Numbered from the stretch's first letter, positions 33,046-43,762 are shown. The stretch is DNA of 64,000 nt from Mycolicibacterium rhodesiae JS60 (GCA_000230935.2 AGIQ01000002.1:930001-994000); one strand, 5' to 3'. Notes: generated by a model from the letters alone, not told the origin. Numbers and translations are program-made.

Positions 33046-35640
33046 CTAGCAGCGCGCCCCGCGTGCGGCGAGAATCAAGTCGACGACCGATGCGATATGT
33101 GGTGTCCGCACGATCGAATGGTGATCGCAGTCCAGCACGTGAGATTCCAACTGTCCGTTCAGGATGCGCTGCCAAAGCCGTGGGTCGTCAGCGTTGAGAT
33201 GGCTGCGGATCAGCAGTGCCCGACCATCCCACGGTGCCGGCCGGTGCCGGTATGCCGCGATCATTCCCACCTCTTCGATGGCCCTGGTCTTGCGGTCGTA
33301 GTTGGCAGAGAACAGCCCGGCCAGCGGCACCGTCTTCTGACGTTCCCACCACGTTGCGAACCCGTTCGCTTCGTCGGTTTGCAGCGTCACCGTCGCGCCG
33401 GGCAGATCGTTGCGCGCTTCCCAAGCCACTCGGGGCGAGAGCCAGGGGTCCAGCAAGGCGACCATCTCGACAGCCTCGCCATCGGCCTGCAGCGCGCGGG
33501 CGGTCTCCACGGCGATGTGCGCCCCCAGGGAGTGGCCGATCAGCGTGTAGGGTCCGTGCGGCTGAATGCGGCGCAGATCGGACCAATGTCGTTGCACCGC
33601 GCGGCCTATTGACCAGTCGGGCAATGCGCGTTCGGAGAGCCCGCTCGGTTCGAATGCGTACACCGCGGTGTGGTCTCCGACCCGCTCGGCCAGCGGGAGG
33701 AAGCACAACGCGGAGGCACCGGCACCGGTGAAGCAGAACAAGGGAGTGTCGGCGGTCTCGGCCGACAGTGGGCGCAATGGCGTTGTGGTCGGTTGCAGTC
33801 GTCGTCGGTCCGCCGCGCTCACGGTGCCCAGCTTCTGCGCAAAGGCCGCAATCGTCGGGGCGCTGGCGAGATCGGTGGGTTTCAGCGCGATACCGCGAGA
33901 TTCGCGCAAGGTGACCAGCATCTGCGCCACCGACAGCGAGTCGCCACCCAGGGCGTAGAAGCTGTCGGTGCGGCCGACTCGATCGACGCAGAGCACGTCG
34001 GCCCACAGGTTCGCCACCATCGTTTCCCGTTCGCCGCAGGGGGATTCGAAGGGCACTCGGCTCGGCTTCGGAAGCGCCATCCGGTCGACCTTGCCGCGGT
34101 CGCCTCGGGGCAGGGCGGCCAGGATCTCGATGTTGGCAGGCACCATCCACGGCGGCAGGTCCCGATGCAGGCGGGCCCGTAGTTCGGCGACTGACGGCGT
34201 CCGCTCCGTGGTGCTGGGCGCGACGTAGGCGGTGAGTACCGGTGTCGGTGAACCATCGGCCACGACGGCGACCTCGCGGATATCGTCATAGGACGCCAGC
34301 ATCGCTTCGATCTCGGCGGGCTCGACAAGGTAGCCGCGAATCTTCACGGTGTTGTCGGCCCGGCCCGACAGAACGAGGTTGCCGTCGTCGTCCCACCGCC
34401 CGACATCACCGCCGGCATACGTCGTGGTGGAGTCCCCATTGTCGACGAAGCTGGCCTTCGAGGCCGAGCTGTCCAGATAGCCGGGACCAAGGTATCGGGA
34501 GGTGATCGAGACGATCCCGTTCTCGTCGATCGCGATGTCTTTGTGCGGGGCCGCGATTCCCACCGGAACGACGCCGCGTGGGAGCGGCGCGGTCGGTGGG
34601 ATGTCGTGGCTGGCGATGGCCAAGGTCTCCGTCGAGCCGACCCAGTTGGTGACCACCGCTCGCGGTGCAAGCTGCCGAGCGAGCTTCACGTGGCGAGCCT
34701 GTATCGGCTCACCGGTGGTGACGATCCGCTCGACATGCACCCACGTGGCGCCGTCGGCGGCCCGGTGCAGGGCGTCGACGAACGACGGTGTGCAGGTGAT
34801 CGCCTGGGCGCGGGACTCTTCGATGCGGTCGAACGCCTCCCGTGCGGTGTGTTCGCGCGGGTCGACGGCCACGACCTCGGCGCCGCCCAGCAGCGAGCCG
34901 ATCAAGACGTTGAGCCCGCCGGCGAAGCTGATGGGCATGCACAGTGCCACCTTGCGACCCTCGGCGAGGCCGAACCTGTCGTTCAGTAGTTGCGCGTCGG
35001 CCAGCCACAGTCCGTTGGTGTGCAGCACGGCTTTCGGTGTGCCGGTGGAGCCGGAGGTGAATTGGATGCTGGTGACGTCCCCGATACCGGCATCTGACCC
35101 GAGCGTGCGCCCGACCTTCCCGACTGTGGTCGACGTCTCGATCGGCACTACCTCGTAGTCGTGCTCCCCGAGGATCGCCGCGATGGTGTCGGTGCGATTG
35201 CGGGGGAGTTCCGGGTCGAGTGCCACCACGACGGTGCCGGCAGCGATGAGGCCGAGGATGGTGGATACGGTGGCGGCGTCGAGAGCCCCCGGAATGAGCG
35301 CGGCTCGTCGTGATTCGCCGCAGCGCCGGGCTCCTTCGCGCACCGCACACGCCGCGGAGAACAGCTCACCGTAGGTGACTGCCTGCGTCGCGGTGCGCAA
35401 CGCGACCCGATTGGGGTGGTTGCCCGCGATGGCCTCGAAGTGCGCTGCCACCGAACGATATTCGAGGGGCCGTTCCGGTGGAACCTCGGCAGACGGCGGC
35501 GATTCGGGCGACGCGACGTCGGCCGCAATCCGTTGGCCGCGACGCCGCCAGATCTGGGTCGCGGCGACGGCGGCAGCGCCCGCGCCCACGGCCGTCAGCC
35601 CAACCGGTAACCACCGCGCCGAGCCCGTATCACTCGGCAA
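33046..35640 (-). CDS. Membrane-anchored tridomain synthetase: adenylation-carrier-thioesterase
   Basis: An 864-aa protein. Residues about 11-30 (WLPVGLTAVGAGAAAVAATQ) look like a membrane anchor. An adenylation domain follows (FTSGSTGTPKAVLHTN, GGDVGRWDDDGNLVLSGRAD, catalytic Lys in RGDRGKVDRMALP), then a carrier domain with phosphopantetheine Ser near residue 568 (YALGGDSLS) and a thioesterase with GHSLGAH near residue 703. There is no condensation domain. At the A4 core the sequence is FAGGLN rather than FDxS, so the Asp that binds an alpha-amino group is missing; the substrate is probably a non-amino acid such as a fatty, aryl or alpha-keto acid. TTG 35640 overlaps the upstream glycosyltransferase stop by 11 bases. 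Confidence 0.85.
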   Translation of the reverse strand: MPSDTGSARWLPVGLTAVGAGAAAVAATQIWRRRGQRIAADVASPESPPSAEVPPERPLEYRSVAAHFEAIAGNHPNRVALRTATQAVTYGELFSAACAVREGARRCGESRRAALIPGALDAATVSTILGLIAAGTVVVALDPELPRNRTDTIAAILGEHDYEVVPIETSTTVGKVGRTLGSDAGIGDVTSIQFTSGSTGTPKAVLHTNGLWLADAQLLNDRFGLAEGRKVALCMPISFAGGLNVLIGSLLGGAEVVAVDPREHTAREAFDRIEESRAQAITCTPSFVDALHRAADGATWVHVERIVTTGEPIQARHVKLARQLAPRAVVTNWVGSTETLAIASHDIPPTAPLPRGVVPVGIAAPHKDIAIDENGIVSITSRYLGPGYLDSSASKASFVDNGDSTTTYAGGDVGRWDDDGNLVLSGRADNTVKIRGYLVEPAEIEAMLASYDDIREVAVVADGSPTPVLTAYVAPSTTERTPSVAELRARLHRDLPPWMVPANIEILAALPRGDRGKVDRMALPKPSRVPFESPCGERETMVANLWADVLCVDRVGRTDSFYALGGDSLSVAQMLVTLRESRGIALKPTDLASAPTIAAFAQKLGTVSAADRRRLQPTTTPLRPLSAETADTPLFCFTGAGASALCFLPLAERVGDHTAVYAFEPSGLSERALPDWSIGRAVQRHWSDLRRIQPHGPYTLIGHSLGAHIAVETARALQADGEAVEMVALLDPWLSPRVAWEARNDLPGATVTLQTDEANGFATWWERQKTVPLAGLFSANYDRKTRAIEEVGMIAAYRHRPAPWDGRALLIRSHLNADDPRLWQRILNGQLESHVLDCDHHSIVRTPHIASVVDLILAARGARC

Positions 35641-37045
35641 CGGGGATCCGGCGGTCGCTCGAATGCACGGCGTTGAACCGGATCACCTGCTGATGTGCGC
35701 GATCGGTCAGCACATCACAACGAGCGATGTCGAATGCCGCAGCCGACATCTCGTGCTCGTGGCGGTCGGCGGGCCGATGACTGCCGGCATAGATGAATTG
35801 TGGTTCCGCGGCGCGGCCGTCGCGCGCTGCGGCCTCCAAAAGATCGGCCGCGGCCTCGACACTGTCCCGGGGGGTCCTCATCTGCTCGGCGACTTTGGCC
35901 GCCCGCCGCCGGTACTCGGGTGCCAGTACCGTCTGCAGCCCGGTCCGGATCGACTCGGTGTTGGCGATGGAAAAGCGTTCGGAGGTACCGACACCGAGTT
36001 TGGTGACCTGTTTGGCCCACAGCGGCTGCTCGGCACTGATCCACAAGACGAACGTCGGCATCCCAGCGCGCAGGCCGGCCGCCGTGGTCCCCGCCCCGCC
36101 GTGGTGAACGACGGCCCGGCATTTCGGGAAAACTTTGGCGTGGTTGATATCCCGCACTATGCGTACATCCACCGACGAGGTCTCGGGAATATCCCATACC
36201 CCGGAACAGATCAGCGCACGTTCACCCAGTTCGGCACACACCTCGGTGATCATCGTCACTGCCGCCGCCGGGCATTCGACGGGCATGCTGCCGAATCCGA
36301 AATAGATGGGCGGTTTACCCTCGGCGATCCACGAGTTGGTGTGAGCGTCGCTGTCGGTGTCGAGTTCCAGGGTGAGGGAGCCGATCAACGGGCGGCGCCC
36401 AGCCCACTCCTGTGCCAGGCCGTCGAAAAGCAGTGGGTCATAAGCCTGGATCTCCACCGCGCTCAACTCCACGATGCGGCGGATCGCCCGTTTGCGGGTG
36501 CGAGGCAAGCCCAATGCCTGTCGCTGGGCGATGTCGGCTCGCTTCATCAGCCGCCAGTACAGCGACTCGGCCATCGGCCAGATCGCATGTGCCAGCCACC
36601 CGGGCACACGGGGAAACATCACACCGTTGGCGCGAAATGGGAAGTAGTGCAGCGACGCCAGTGGCGTATCGAGGTGCTCGGCGACATTGGCCGCCACCTC
36701 TTGGTAGGTGGTGCCGGTCAGGATCAGATCCGCGTCCTGAGCGAGTGCGACGAGGGCGTTGCTCATCTCTGCCCAGCCCTGGCTCAGATAATCCTCGAGC
36801 TCGCGCCACTCCCTGCGCGGGTTTCGAATACCCCAGGACTTGCGGAAGATCGACGCCTCGAGTTGTTGCTGCGAATCCACGCCGTAAGGCAGCGCGGGCC
36901 CGATACCGCACGCCTGGACGAAGGGGATCAGATTGGGAGGTACTGCCATCGACACGTCATGGCCGCGGCGGATCAGTTCAAGTGCCACCACTGCACACGG
37001 CTCGATGTCGCCGCGAGTCCCGTGGACGGCTATCGCGAACTTCAT
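35630..37045 (-). CDS. UGT/GT28-like glycosyltransferase
   Basis: A 471-aa GT-B glycosyltransferase. The N-terminus MKFAIAVHGTRGDIEPCAV is the classic acceptor-domain start of the Gtf/Rtf and sterol-glucosyltransferase group; the donor-binding motif AVVHHGGAGTTAAGLRAGMP is intact. Mycobacterial relatives glycosylate glycopeptidolipids and other lipids. The upstream extension to 37102 is ignored; ATG 37045 has AGGAGG 11 bases before it. It overlaps the A-carrier-thioesterase gene, so the sugar is probably added to that enzyme's product. Confidence 0.87.
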   Translation of the reverse strand: MKFAIAVHGTRGDIEPCAVVALELIRRGHDVSMAVPPNLIPFVQACGIGPALPYGVDSQQQLEASIFRKSWGIRNPRREWRELEDYLSQGWAEMSNALVALAQDADLILTGTTYQEVAANVAEHLDTPLASLHYFPFRANGVMFPRVPGWLAHAIWPMAESLYWRLMKRADIAQRQALGLPRTRKRAIRRIVELSAVEIQAYDPLLFDGLAQEWAGRRPLIGSLTLELDTDSDAHTNSWIAEGKPPIYFGFGSMPVECPAAAVTMITEVCAELGERALICSGVWDIPETSSVDVRIVRDINHAKVFPKCRAVVHHGGAGTTAAGLRAGMPTFVLWISAEQPLWAKQVTKLGVGTSERFSIANTESIRTGLQTVLAPEYRRRAAKVAEQMRTPRDSVEAAADLLEAAARDGRAAEPQFIYAGSHRPADRHEHEMSAAAFDIARCDVLTDRAHQQVIRFNAVHSSDRRIPVAE

Positions 37046-37369
37046 CGCGTCGGTTTCCTCCTTCCGAGAACGCATGCGCGCACCGAAAATCAGCCGGGCC
37101 ATCCACTTTGGTCACATGCTTGAGCACCCCGCCGGCTGTGGCGTGAGCAAGCACGGCGGCGCACCGCCCTGGGCCGGACGCTCGTCCGGCACTTTGGTTG
37201 TGGCCATTATTGCGGGCTTGGCGTTTCCTGTGGGGGCTACGTCTGGCCGCTCCGGTGGACGACGGGCCTATCGAGGAATCTCCACCCGTTCGGCCACCCG
37301 GTTCTGCCGCCGTGCTCGACTCGAGCGGGTTGCTGAGATGACGTATCCGCGACGAGTCACGGTGTCGGG
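37046..37369. other. Intergenic region with a symmetric hairpin
   Basis: About 320 bases between the ABC-permease gene and the glycosyltransferase gene, all leftward. Besides the hairpin at 37173 no gene or regulator site is recognised. Confidence 0.5.
37173..37190. terminator. Hairpin between the exporter genes and the glycosyltransferase gene
   Basis: GCCGGACG-CT-CGTCCGGC is a perfect 8-bp inverted repeat about 180 bases after the DrrC-like stop. It could end the GT2-DrrABC transcript and separate it from the UGT-synthetase pair. Confidence 0.4.
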
Positions 37370-38167
37370 CTAGCCGGCGCCCCCGGATTGTGCGGCGGTG
37401 CGATACCCCCGCACCGCCAGCGGGACGAAGGCCGCGCCAAGCCCGATCAGCCACGCCAGTGCGGCGAGCAGGGCGTGACCGGCCGATTCACCCTGGGCGA
37501 GTGCGCGCATCGCCTCGATGACGTGAGCCAGGGGTTGCGCGCGCGCGATCGGCTCGACCCAATCGGGGAAGTGCTCGAGCGGCGCCACCCCGCCGGTGCA
37601 GAAGGCCATCCCAATTGCCGCGCCGCCCAACAGGGTCAGCAGCGGGGCGCTGTTGTTGCGTACCGCGACGGCCATCACGACGGCGGCGAAGACAAGCGTG
37701 ACCAACACGGGCAGGAGCAGGAACGGGATGACCGCGTGCCAGGAACCCTCGAACCGCAATCCGAGCGCCATCCCGACCAGGAGAAGCACAATGCTCGCGG
37801 CCAATGTTTGCGCCGCTTCGGCCAGCAGGGTGCCGGCCAGGAAGCTGCTCCGGTGCACCGGCATCACCCAGAATCGGCTCAGCAGACCGCTGTCGCGTTC
37901 GCCGGGTATGTGGAAGCCGGCGCCGAGGGTCCCCATCATGGTGCCGGCCACGATGCACATCGGCACGAGCGTGGCGAGGTTGTCGGATCCGGTCAGCTGC
38001 ACCATCGACTTGCTGATCACCAGGTAGTAGGTCAACAGCAAGAGGGTGGGTACCAGCACGGACTGCAACGGCACCATGGGATGCAGCCGCCAGTGCATGA
38101 ACATGCGCTCGGTGAGGATGAGGGCGGGCACGATCCGCCGATGCCTGGCGGTGGTGGTCGTGCTCAT
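37370..38167 (-). CDS. ABC-2 type permease, DrrC-like
   Basis: A 265-aa integral membrane protein with about six membrane segments (SVLVPTLLLLTYYLVIS near the start, LAASIVLLLVGMALGL, LLPVLVTLVFAAVVMAVAV and ALLAALAWLIGLGAAFVPLA) and the ABC-2 permease signature region IPGERDSGLLSRFWVMPVHR. It is the second permease of a DrrABC-like exporter; in mycobacteria DrrABC exports complex lipids such as PDIM and phenolic glycolipid precursors. ATG 38167 overlaps the DrrB-like stop by 4 bases; the long N-terminal extension of this frame is spurious. Confidence 0.87.
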   Translation of the reverse strand: MSTTTTARHRRIVPALILTERMFMHWRLHPMVPLQSVLVPTLLLLTYYLVISKSMVQLTGSDNLATLVPMCIVAGTMMGTLGAGFHIPGERDSGLLSRFWVMPVHRSSFLAGTLLAEAAQTLAASIVLLLVGMALGLRFEGSWHAVIPFLLLPVLVTLVFAAVVMAVAVRNNSAPLLTLLGGAAIGMAFCTGGVAPLEHFPDWVEPIARAQPLAHVIEAMRALAQGESAGHALLAALAWLIGLGAAFVPLAVRGYRTAAQSGGAG

Positions 38168-38904
38168 ACCGGCCGCTTCTGCATGCGTATGGCGATCAGC
38201 CCGAAGACGATGAGAAGGCCCAGGCACCATGCCGTGGTGATCGCCAGCTGATGGCCCGCGACTTCCCCGCCCGCCAGCCCGCGGATTGTATCGGTCACCA
38301 CTGAGACCGGTTGGTAGCGAACAAACGGTTGAACCCAGTTCGGAAAGGCTTCGGCGGGAGCCAATCCCGTCGAGACCAAGATCAGGATCAGTTGCGGCAT
38401 CAGCAGGAGTTGGCTTCCGCCGATCCTGCGCAGCCAGGTGCCGGTGGCGTCCGCACCGAGCGAGAGCGCCAGGGTCAAGCACAACGGGATGGTGACGAAC
38501 GCCACCGTACAGACGATGCCTCCGGTGATCCGGAAGCCCAGGAAGTAGGCGGTCACCAGCGCGGCGGCCAGTGACAAGATCCCGCGAAGAAGGCAGTACA
38601 GCATGCGCGCGATCATCGGCGCGAGCAGCGAGATCGGTTGTGTCCGTAGCCGAAGGGTGAGGCCGCAGGCTTGCTCCCGGCCGGCACGATCGGCGGTTGT
38701 AACCGCGCCGAGCAGCATGGCCTGGACGATGACCGCAGGCACCAGATAGTCGGCGTAGCTCATCTCACCGGTGTCGATGACGTAGCGCAACGCGCCGTTC
38801 AGCCCCAGCAGGGTTCCCACCGGCACCAATACGGACAGCGCCAGATCGAAATCGCGCACGGCGGTGTGCACGACGCGTTCGGTCAGCGCGGTGATCGCGG
38901 TCAT
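38164..38904 (-). CDS. ABC-2 type permease, DrrB-like
   Basis: A 246-aa integral membrane protein with around six membrane segments (LVPAVIVQAMLLGAV, LLRGILSLAAALVTAYFL, GGIVCTVAFVTIPLCLTL, LLLMPQLILILVSTGLAP, ITTAWCLGLLIVFGLIAI). The ABC-2 segment DRAGREQACGLTLRLRTQPI and PNWVQPFVRYQPVSVVTDTI are typical of DrrB-type permeases. It overlaps the ATPase gene and the DrrC-like gene by 4 bases each, giving tight coupling of all three exporter parts. Confidence 0.88.
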   Translation of the reverse strand: MTAITALTERVVHTAVRDFDLALSVLVPVGTLLGLNGALRYVIDTGEMSYADYLVPAVIVQAMLLGAVTTADRAGREQACGLTLRLRTQPISLLAPMIARMLYCLLRGILSLAAALVTAYFLGFRITGGIVCTVAFVTIPLCLTLALSLGADATGTWLRRIGGSQLLLMPQLILILVSTGLAPAEAFPNWVQPFVRYQPVSVVTDTIRGLAGGEVAGHQLAITTAWCLGLLIVFGLIAIRMQKRPV

Positions 38905-39830
38905 GGGGCCAGTGTCGCCGTGCTCAGGTGCATGAACACCTCGTCGAGAGTTGGCTTGCGCAGCGAGATGTCGACAAGGCCGATGCCCAGCTGGTCGGTG
39001 CGGCGGATCACCTCGGCGAGCGTGCCGACGCCATCGTGGGCGCGCACCGACACGGTATTTGTCTCGGCGTCGGCATCGACGTCATCGATATCGCCCAGTA
39101 CGGCGACGACGCGCGGAACGTCGGCGGCGCGCACGAGGGTCACCTGACAGTAGGTCGCGCCGGCCTGCTGCTTGAGTTCGTCGGCGGTGCCGTGTGCCAC
39201 CATTCGCCCCGAGTTGAGGATCACGATCGAATCGCTCAGTACGTCAGCCTCTTCGAGGTACTGGGTGGTGAGCAGAACCGTCACGCCATCGGCGGCCAAC
39301 TCGGACACCAGCTCCCAGACCTGCCTGCGGCTGCGCGGGTCCAGTCCGGTGGTCGGCTCGTCGAGGAACAGCACCTTGGGCGTCACGACCAGAGCCGCGG
39401 CGATGTCGAGGCGGCGGCGCATCCCGCCGGAATAGGTGGAGACCGGGCGGTCGGCCGCGTGGTCGAGTTCGAACTGGCCGATCAGGTCGTCGGCGCGGTG
39501 GCGAGCTTCCTTGCGACGCATACCCCGCAGTCGTCCGAACAGTGTCAAGTTCTGCCGTCCGGTGATCACGTTGTCGACGCTGGCGCTCTGCCCGGTGACG
39601 CCGATGCTGTCCCGGACCTGGGCGGCCTGCTCGACGACGTCGTATCCGGCGACCGTGGCCCGCCCGCTGCCCGGCGGTATCAATGTCGAAAGAATCTGCA
39701 CCGCAGTGGTTTTACCCGCACCATTGTGCCCGAGCAGTCCGAGCACCGACCCGGTTGGCACCGTGAAGCTCACGTCGGTCAGCGCCGACACCCCGTCGTA
39801 GGATTTGCTGAGGCGATCGAGCTCGATCAT
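38901..39830 (-). CDS. ABC transporter ATP-binding protein, DrrA-like
   Basis: A 309-aa ATPase: Walker A GHNGAGKTT, signature YSGGMRRRLDIAAAL, Walker B VLFLDEPTTGLD and switch region TTQYLEEADVLSD, followed by a C-terminal extension (PTLDEVFMHLSTATL) characteristic of the DrrA/daunorubicin-resistance family. It should energise the adjacent permeases for export of a lipid, glycolipid or siderophore. ATG 39830 shares one base with the stop of the GT2 gene. Confidence 0.92.
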   Translation of the reverse strand: MIELDRLSKSYDGVSALTDVSFTVPTGSVLGLLGHNGAGKTTAVQILSTLIPPGSGRATVAGYDVVEQAAQVRDSIGVTGQSASVDNVITGRQNLTLFGRLRGMRRKEARHRADDLIGQFELDHAADRPVSTYSGGMRRRLDIAAALVVTPKVLFLDEPTTGLDPRSRRQVWELVSELAADGVTVLLTTQYLEEADVLSDSIVILNSGRMVAHGTADELKQQAGATYCQVTLVRAADVPRVVAVLGDIDDVDADAETNTVSVRAHDGVGTLAEVIRRTDQLGIGLVDISLRKPTLDEVFMHLSTATLAP

Positions 39831-40549
39831 CAGCGGACCACCTTCCAATCCCGGCTGACCGATCGGTTCAAGAAGAACACCGAGACGGAATTGCTGAACC
39901 ACTGCCACAGAAGCGTGCGCCAGCCGAGCGCCTTGGCGCGTCTGCCGGAGTGGTAGACCATCAAATCCCGGGCGAAATACGTTCTGCCGATGCGGGACAG
40001 GCGCCGGAAGAGGTCCATGTCCTCGGCGGCGACGAGCTTCTCGTTGAATCCGCCGACGGTCGCGAATGCGTCGGCGGCGACCATTTGAAACTTCCCGCTG
40101 GCCGCGCCCACCCGCAGGACGTTGTTCTGTAGCAGAAACTGCAGTCCGAGCATCGTGAACACGAATCGATCGGCCACTGAGGCGGATTCAGGCCTCACCC
40201 GGGTCTCGCCGGTGAGCGCGACCAGGCGCTCGTCGGATTCGAACCGGGCATGCGAGTTGCGGAAGAAATCGTCGATATCCGGGATGAGGACATCGGCATC
40301 GAGGAACACCAGGTAGTCACCGCGGGCGGCCGCCGCACCTCGGTTTCTGACCTGGGCGATCGTCCGCTTCTCCGGCTTGTTGTAGCGGACGATCGTGGTG
40401 GCGTAGCGCCGGCAGATCTCGACGGTGTCGTCGGTGCTGTTGTCGTCGGACACGATGATCTCGTGCTCGCCCGAATAGGAGGCCAGACAGACGAGGGTCT
40501 GTTCGATGCTCTGTTGCTCGTTGAGGGTCGGGACGACGAACGAGATCAC
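39830..40549 (-). CDS. Family 2 glycosyltransferase
   Basis: A 239-aa GT-A fold enzyme, starting SFVVPTLNEQQSIEQTL with EIIVSDDNSTDDTVEI and the metal-binding DAD in YLVFLDADVLIPD; a later AEDMDLFRRL carries the ED base motif. The C-terminal TLLWQWFSNSVSVFFLN is hydrophobic and could touch the membrane. It may transfer a sugar to a lipid carrier (dolichol-phosphate-mannose-synthase-like). First gene of the leftward GT2-DrrABC unit and divergent from mbtI. Confidence 0.88.
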   Translation of the reverse strand: MISFVVPTLNEQQSIEQTLVCLASYSGEHEIIVSDDNSTDDTVEICRRYATTIVRYNKPEKRTIAQVRNRGAAAARGDYLVFLDADVLIPDIDDFFRNSHARFESDERLVALTGETRVRPESASVADRFVFTMLGLQFLLQNNVLRVGAASGKFQMVAADAFATVGGFNEKLVAAEDMDLFRRLSRIGRTYFARDLMVYHSGRRAKALGWRTLLWQWFSNSVSVFFLNRSVSRDWKVVR

Positions 40550-40603
40550 CGCGGCTCAATCCCTCCAGCACCCGTGACAACAGGACAAATCAGCGCAGCC
40601 TAG

Positions 40604-42070
<1,467 letters not shown>

Positions 42071-42076
42071 CCCGGT

Positions 42077-43672
42077 CTAGGGAGCCAACTGTGCGAGGAT
42101 CGCGCGCTTGTCGACCTTTCCCACCGCTGTGGTCGGCAATGTGGACATCGGCGCGACCATGTCCGGCCGGCTGTGCGCGGCAACACCGCGGGCGTCGAGA
42201 TGGTTGTTGAGCTCAGGCAGTGAGATCGGATTTCCCCGGAAAACAATTGCAGCACAGATCTTCTCACCCAGATACGGGTCGGGGAGGCCGACGGCAGCCG
42301 CGGCCGAGACCGCCGGATGGGTCAGCAGATGGCTTTCGAGATCGAGGGCGGATACCGTCTCTCCGGCCCGCAGGATCACGTCCTTGACCCGGCCGGTGAC
42401 CTCCACGTAGCCGTTGGCGAAGCGGCGCACCTTGTCACCGCTGCGGTAGAAGCCGTCCGGGGTGAACGAACGCTGGTTCTCCGCCGCCGCCCGGTAGTAG
42501 CCGTTGATCGTGTACGGCCCGCGCACCAGCAGTTCACCGGGCTCGCCGTCGGGCACCGCGACGCCGACGTCGTCGACGATTCGCAGCTCGTCGTGCTCGG
42601 CCAGCGGACGCCCCTGGGTCTGTTCGACGATCTCGGCGGGGTCGTCGATTCTCGTGTAGCACAACAGGCCTTCGGCCATGCCGAACACCTGCTGCAGTCC
42701 GGGGGTGAGTGTGGACCGGATGTGCCGGGCGTCGTCGGCAGCGAGCTTTGCACCACCGACTTGCAGCAGTCGCAAGGTGGCCGGCAGCTGTTCCTCCCAC
42801 TCACAGGCCTGCGCCCACAACCGTGCCAGCGCCGGCACCAGTGCCGTGGCGGTCACGCCGTGGCGGGCGATCGTGGCGAAGGCCGCTTCCGGGCTGGGAT
42901 CTCGCCCGAACACCACCGTCGCGCCGACACTCATCGCGCCCAACAGGCCGGGACACGCGAGCGGAAAGTTGTGGCCCGCAGGCAATGCGACGAGATACAC
43001 ATCCGAGCTGGTCAGTTGGCAGAGCCGGGCACTGGCGGTGGCGTTGTAGACGTAGTCGTCGTGGGTGCGAGGGATGAGCTTCGGTGCACCCGTCGTGCCC
43101 CCGGACACCAGAAGCAGGGCCGGCCGGCTGGTGTCCGGGCGCAGCCGAGGTGGCTGCCCGTCGCCCGCACACAGCTGTGCCCAGGAGGTGTGCAGGCCCG
43201 CGTCGCCGTCGACGATGATGTGCTCGAGGTGATTGTCACGGTCGCGCAGCCGCTGCGCCATGGCCCGGAAGTCGAATCCGGCGTCAGTGCCCACGATGAT
43301 GCCGACGGCGTCACTGACGTCGAGGAAATGCGCGAGCTCGGCGTCGCGGTGGCCGGGCAGGCACATCACCGGCAACGCGCCAGCGCGCAACAGGCCGAAC
43401 AGCGCGACCGCGAACTGGCAACTGTTCGGCAGCTGCACCAATACGGCCTGTCCACTGCCGATCCCTAGGGCGAGAAGTCCGGCCGCTGCGGCATCGGCTC
43501 GCCGGTCCAGCTCGGCGTAGGTGAGGTGGGTCCGATCGTCGATGACGGCCGGGTGATCGGCCCAGCGCTCGGCCGCCGATCGAAGGATCTCGTCGAGGGG
43601 CCGGCCGGTCCAGTAACCCGCCTCGCGGTAGGCCGTCGCGCGATCCGGCGGGAAGGGCGTGAATCCGGTCAT
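42077..43672 (-). CDS. mbtA: Salicylate-AMP ligase MbtA
   Basis: A 531-aa aryl-acid adenylation enzyme that activates salicylate and loads it onto the ArCP domain of MbtB. Motifs: LLVSGGTTGAPKLIPRTHDD, NFPLACPGLLGAM, QVFGMAEGLLCYTR (GMAEGLLC is specific to DHB/salicylate ligases), YRSGDKVRR, GRVKDVILRAGE and the catalytic Lys in TTAVGKVDKRAIL. ATG 43672 has AGGGAG 6 bases upstream; the longer frame is spurious. Divergent from mbtB across the shared IdeR region, so salicylate loading and chain assembly are induced together. Confidence 0.95.
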   Translation of the reverse strand: MTGFTPFPPDRATAYREAGYWTGRPLDEILRSAAERWADHPAVIDDRTHLTYAELDRRADAAAAGLLALGIGSGQAVLVQLPNSCQFAVALFGLLRAGALPVMCLPGHRDAELAHFLDVSDAVGIIVGTDAGFDFRAMAQRLRDRDNHLEHIIVDGDAGLHTSWAQLCAGDGQPPRLRPDTSRPALLLVSGGTTGAPKLIPRTHDDYVYNATASARLCQLTSSDVYLVALPAGHNFPLACPGLLGAMSVGATVVFGRDPSPEAAFATIARHGVTATALVPALARLWAQACEWEEQLPATLRLLQVGGAKLAADDARHIRSTLTPGLQQVFGMAEGLLCYTRIDDPAEIVEQTQGRPLAEHDELRIVDDVGVAVPDGEPGELLVRGPYTINGYYRAAAENQRSFTPDGFYRSGDKVRRFANGYVEVTGRVKDVILRAGETVSALDLESHLLTHPAVSAAAAVGLPDPYLGEKICAAIVFRGNPISLPELNNHLDARGVAAHSRPDMVAPMSTLPTTAVGKVDKRAILAQLAP

Positions 43673-43708
43673 TGCGCTCCCTGAGGTAGGCGTGTCCGCT
43701 TGGTGAGC

Positions 43709-43742
43709 ATAGGGTAGCCTTCCCAAAGTTAGGCAAGGCTGT
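43709..43742. promoter_or_regulatory. Tandem IdeR-like boxes between mbtA and mbtB
   Basis: ATAGGGTAGCCTTCCCAAA (43709-43727) matches 13 of 19 and CAAAGTTAGGCAAGGCTGT (43724-43742) about 11 of 19 IdeR consensus positions. The overlapping pair sits in the 90-base divergent promoter region. Confidence 0.65.
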
Positions 43743-43762
43743 TCAGGTGCAGGGAGGCGACA

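Noticed and set aside
37370..38482. N-terminal extension of the DrrC-like frame
   Set aside because: The first ~105 codons overlap the DrrB-like gene in another frame; the permease begins at 38167 with an ATGA overlap.
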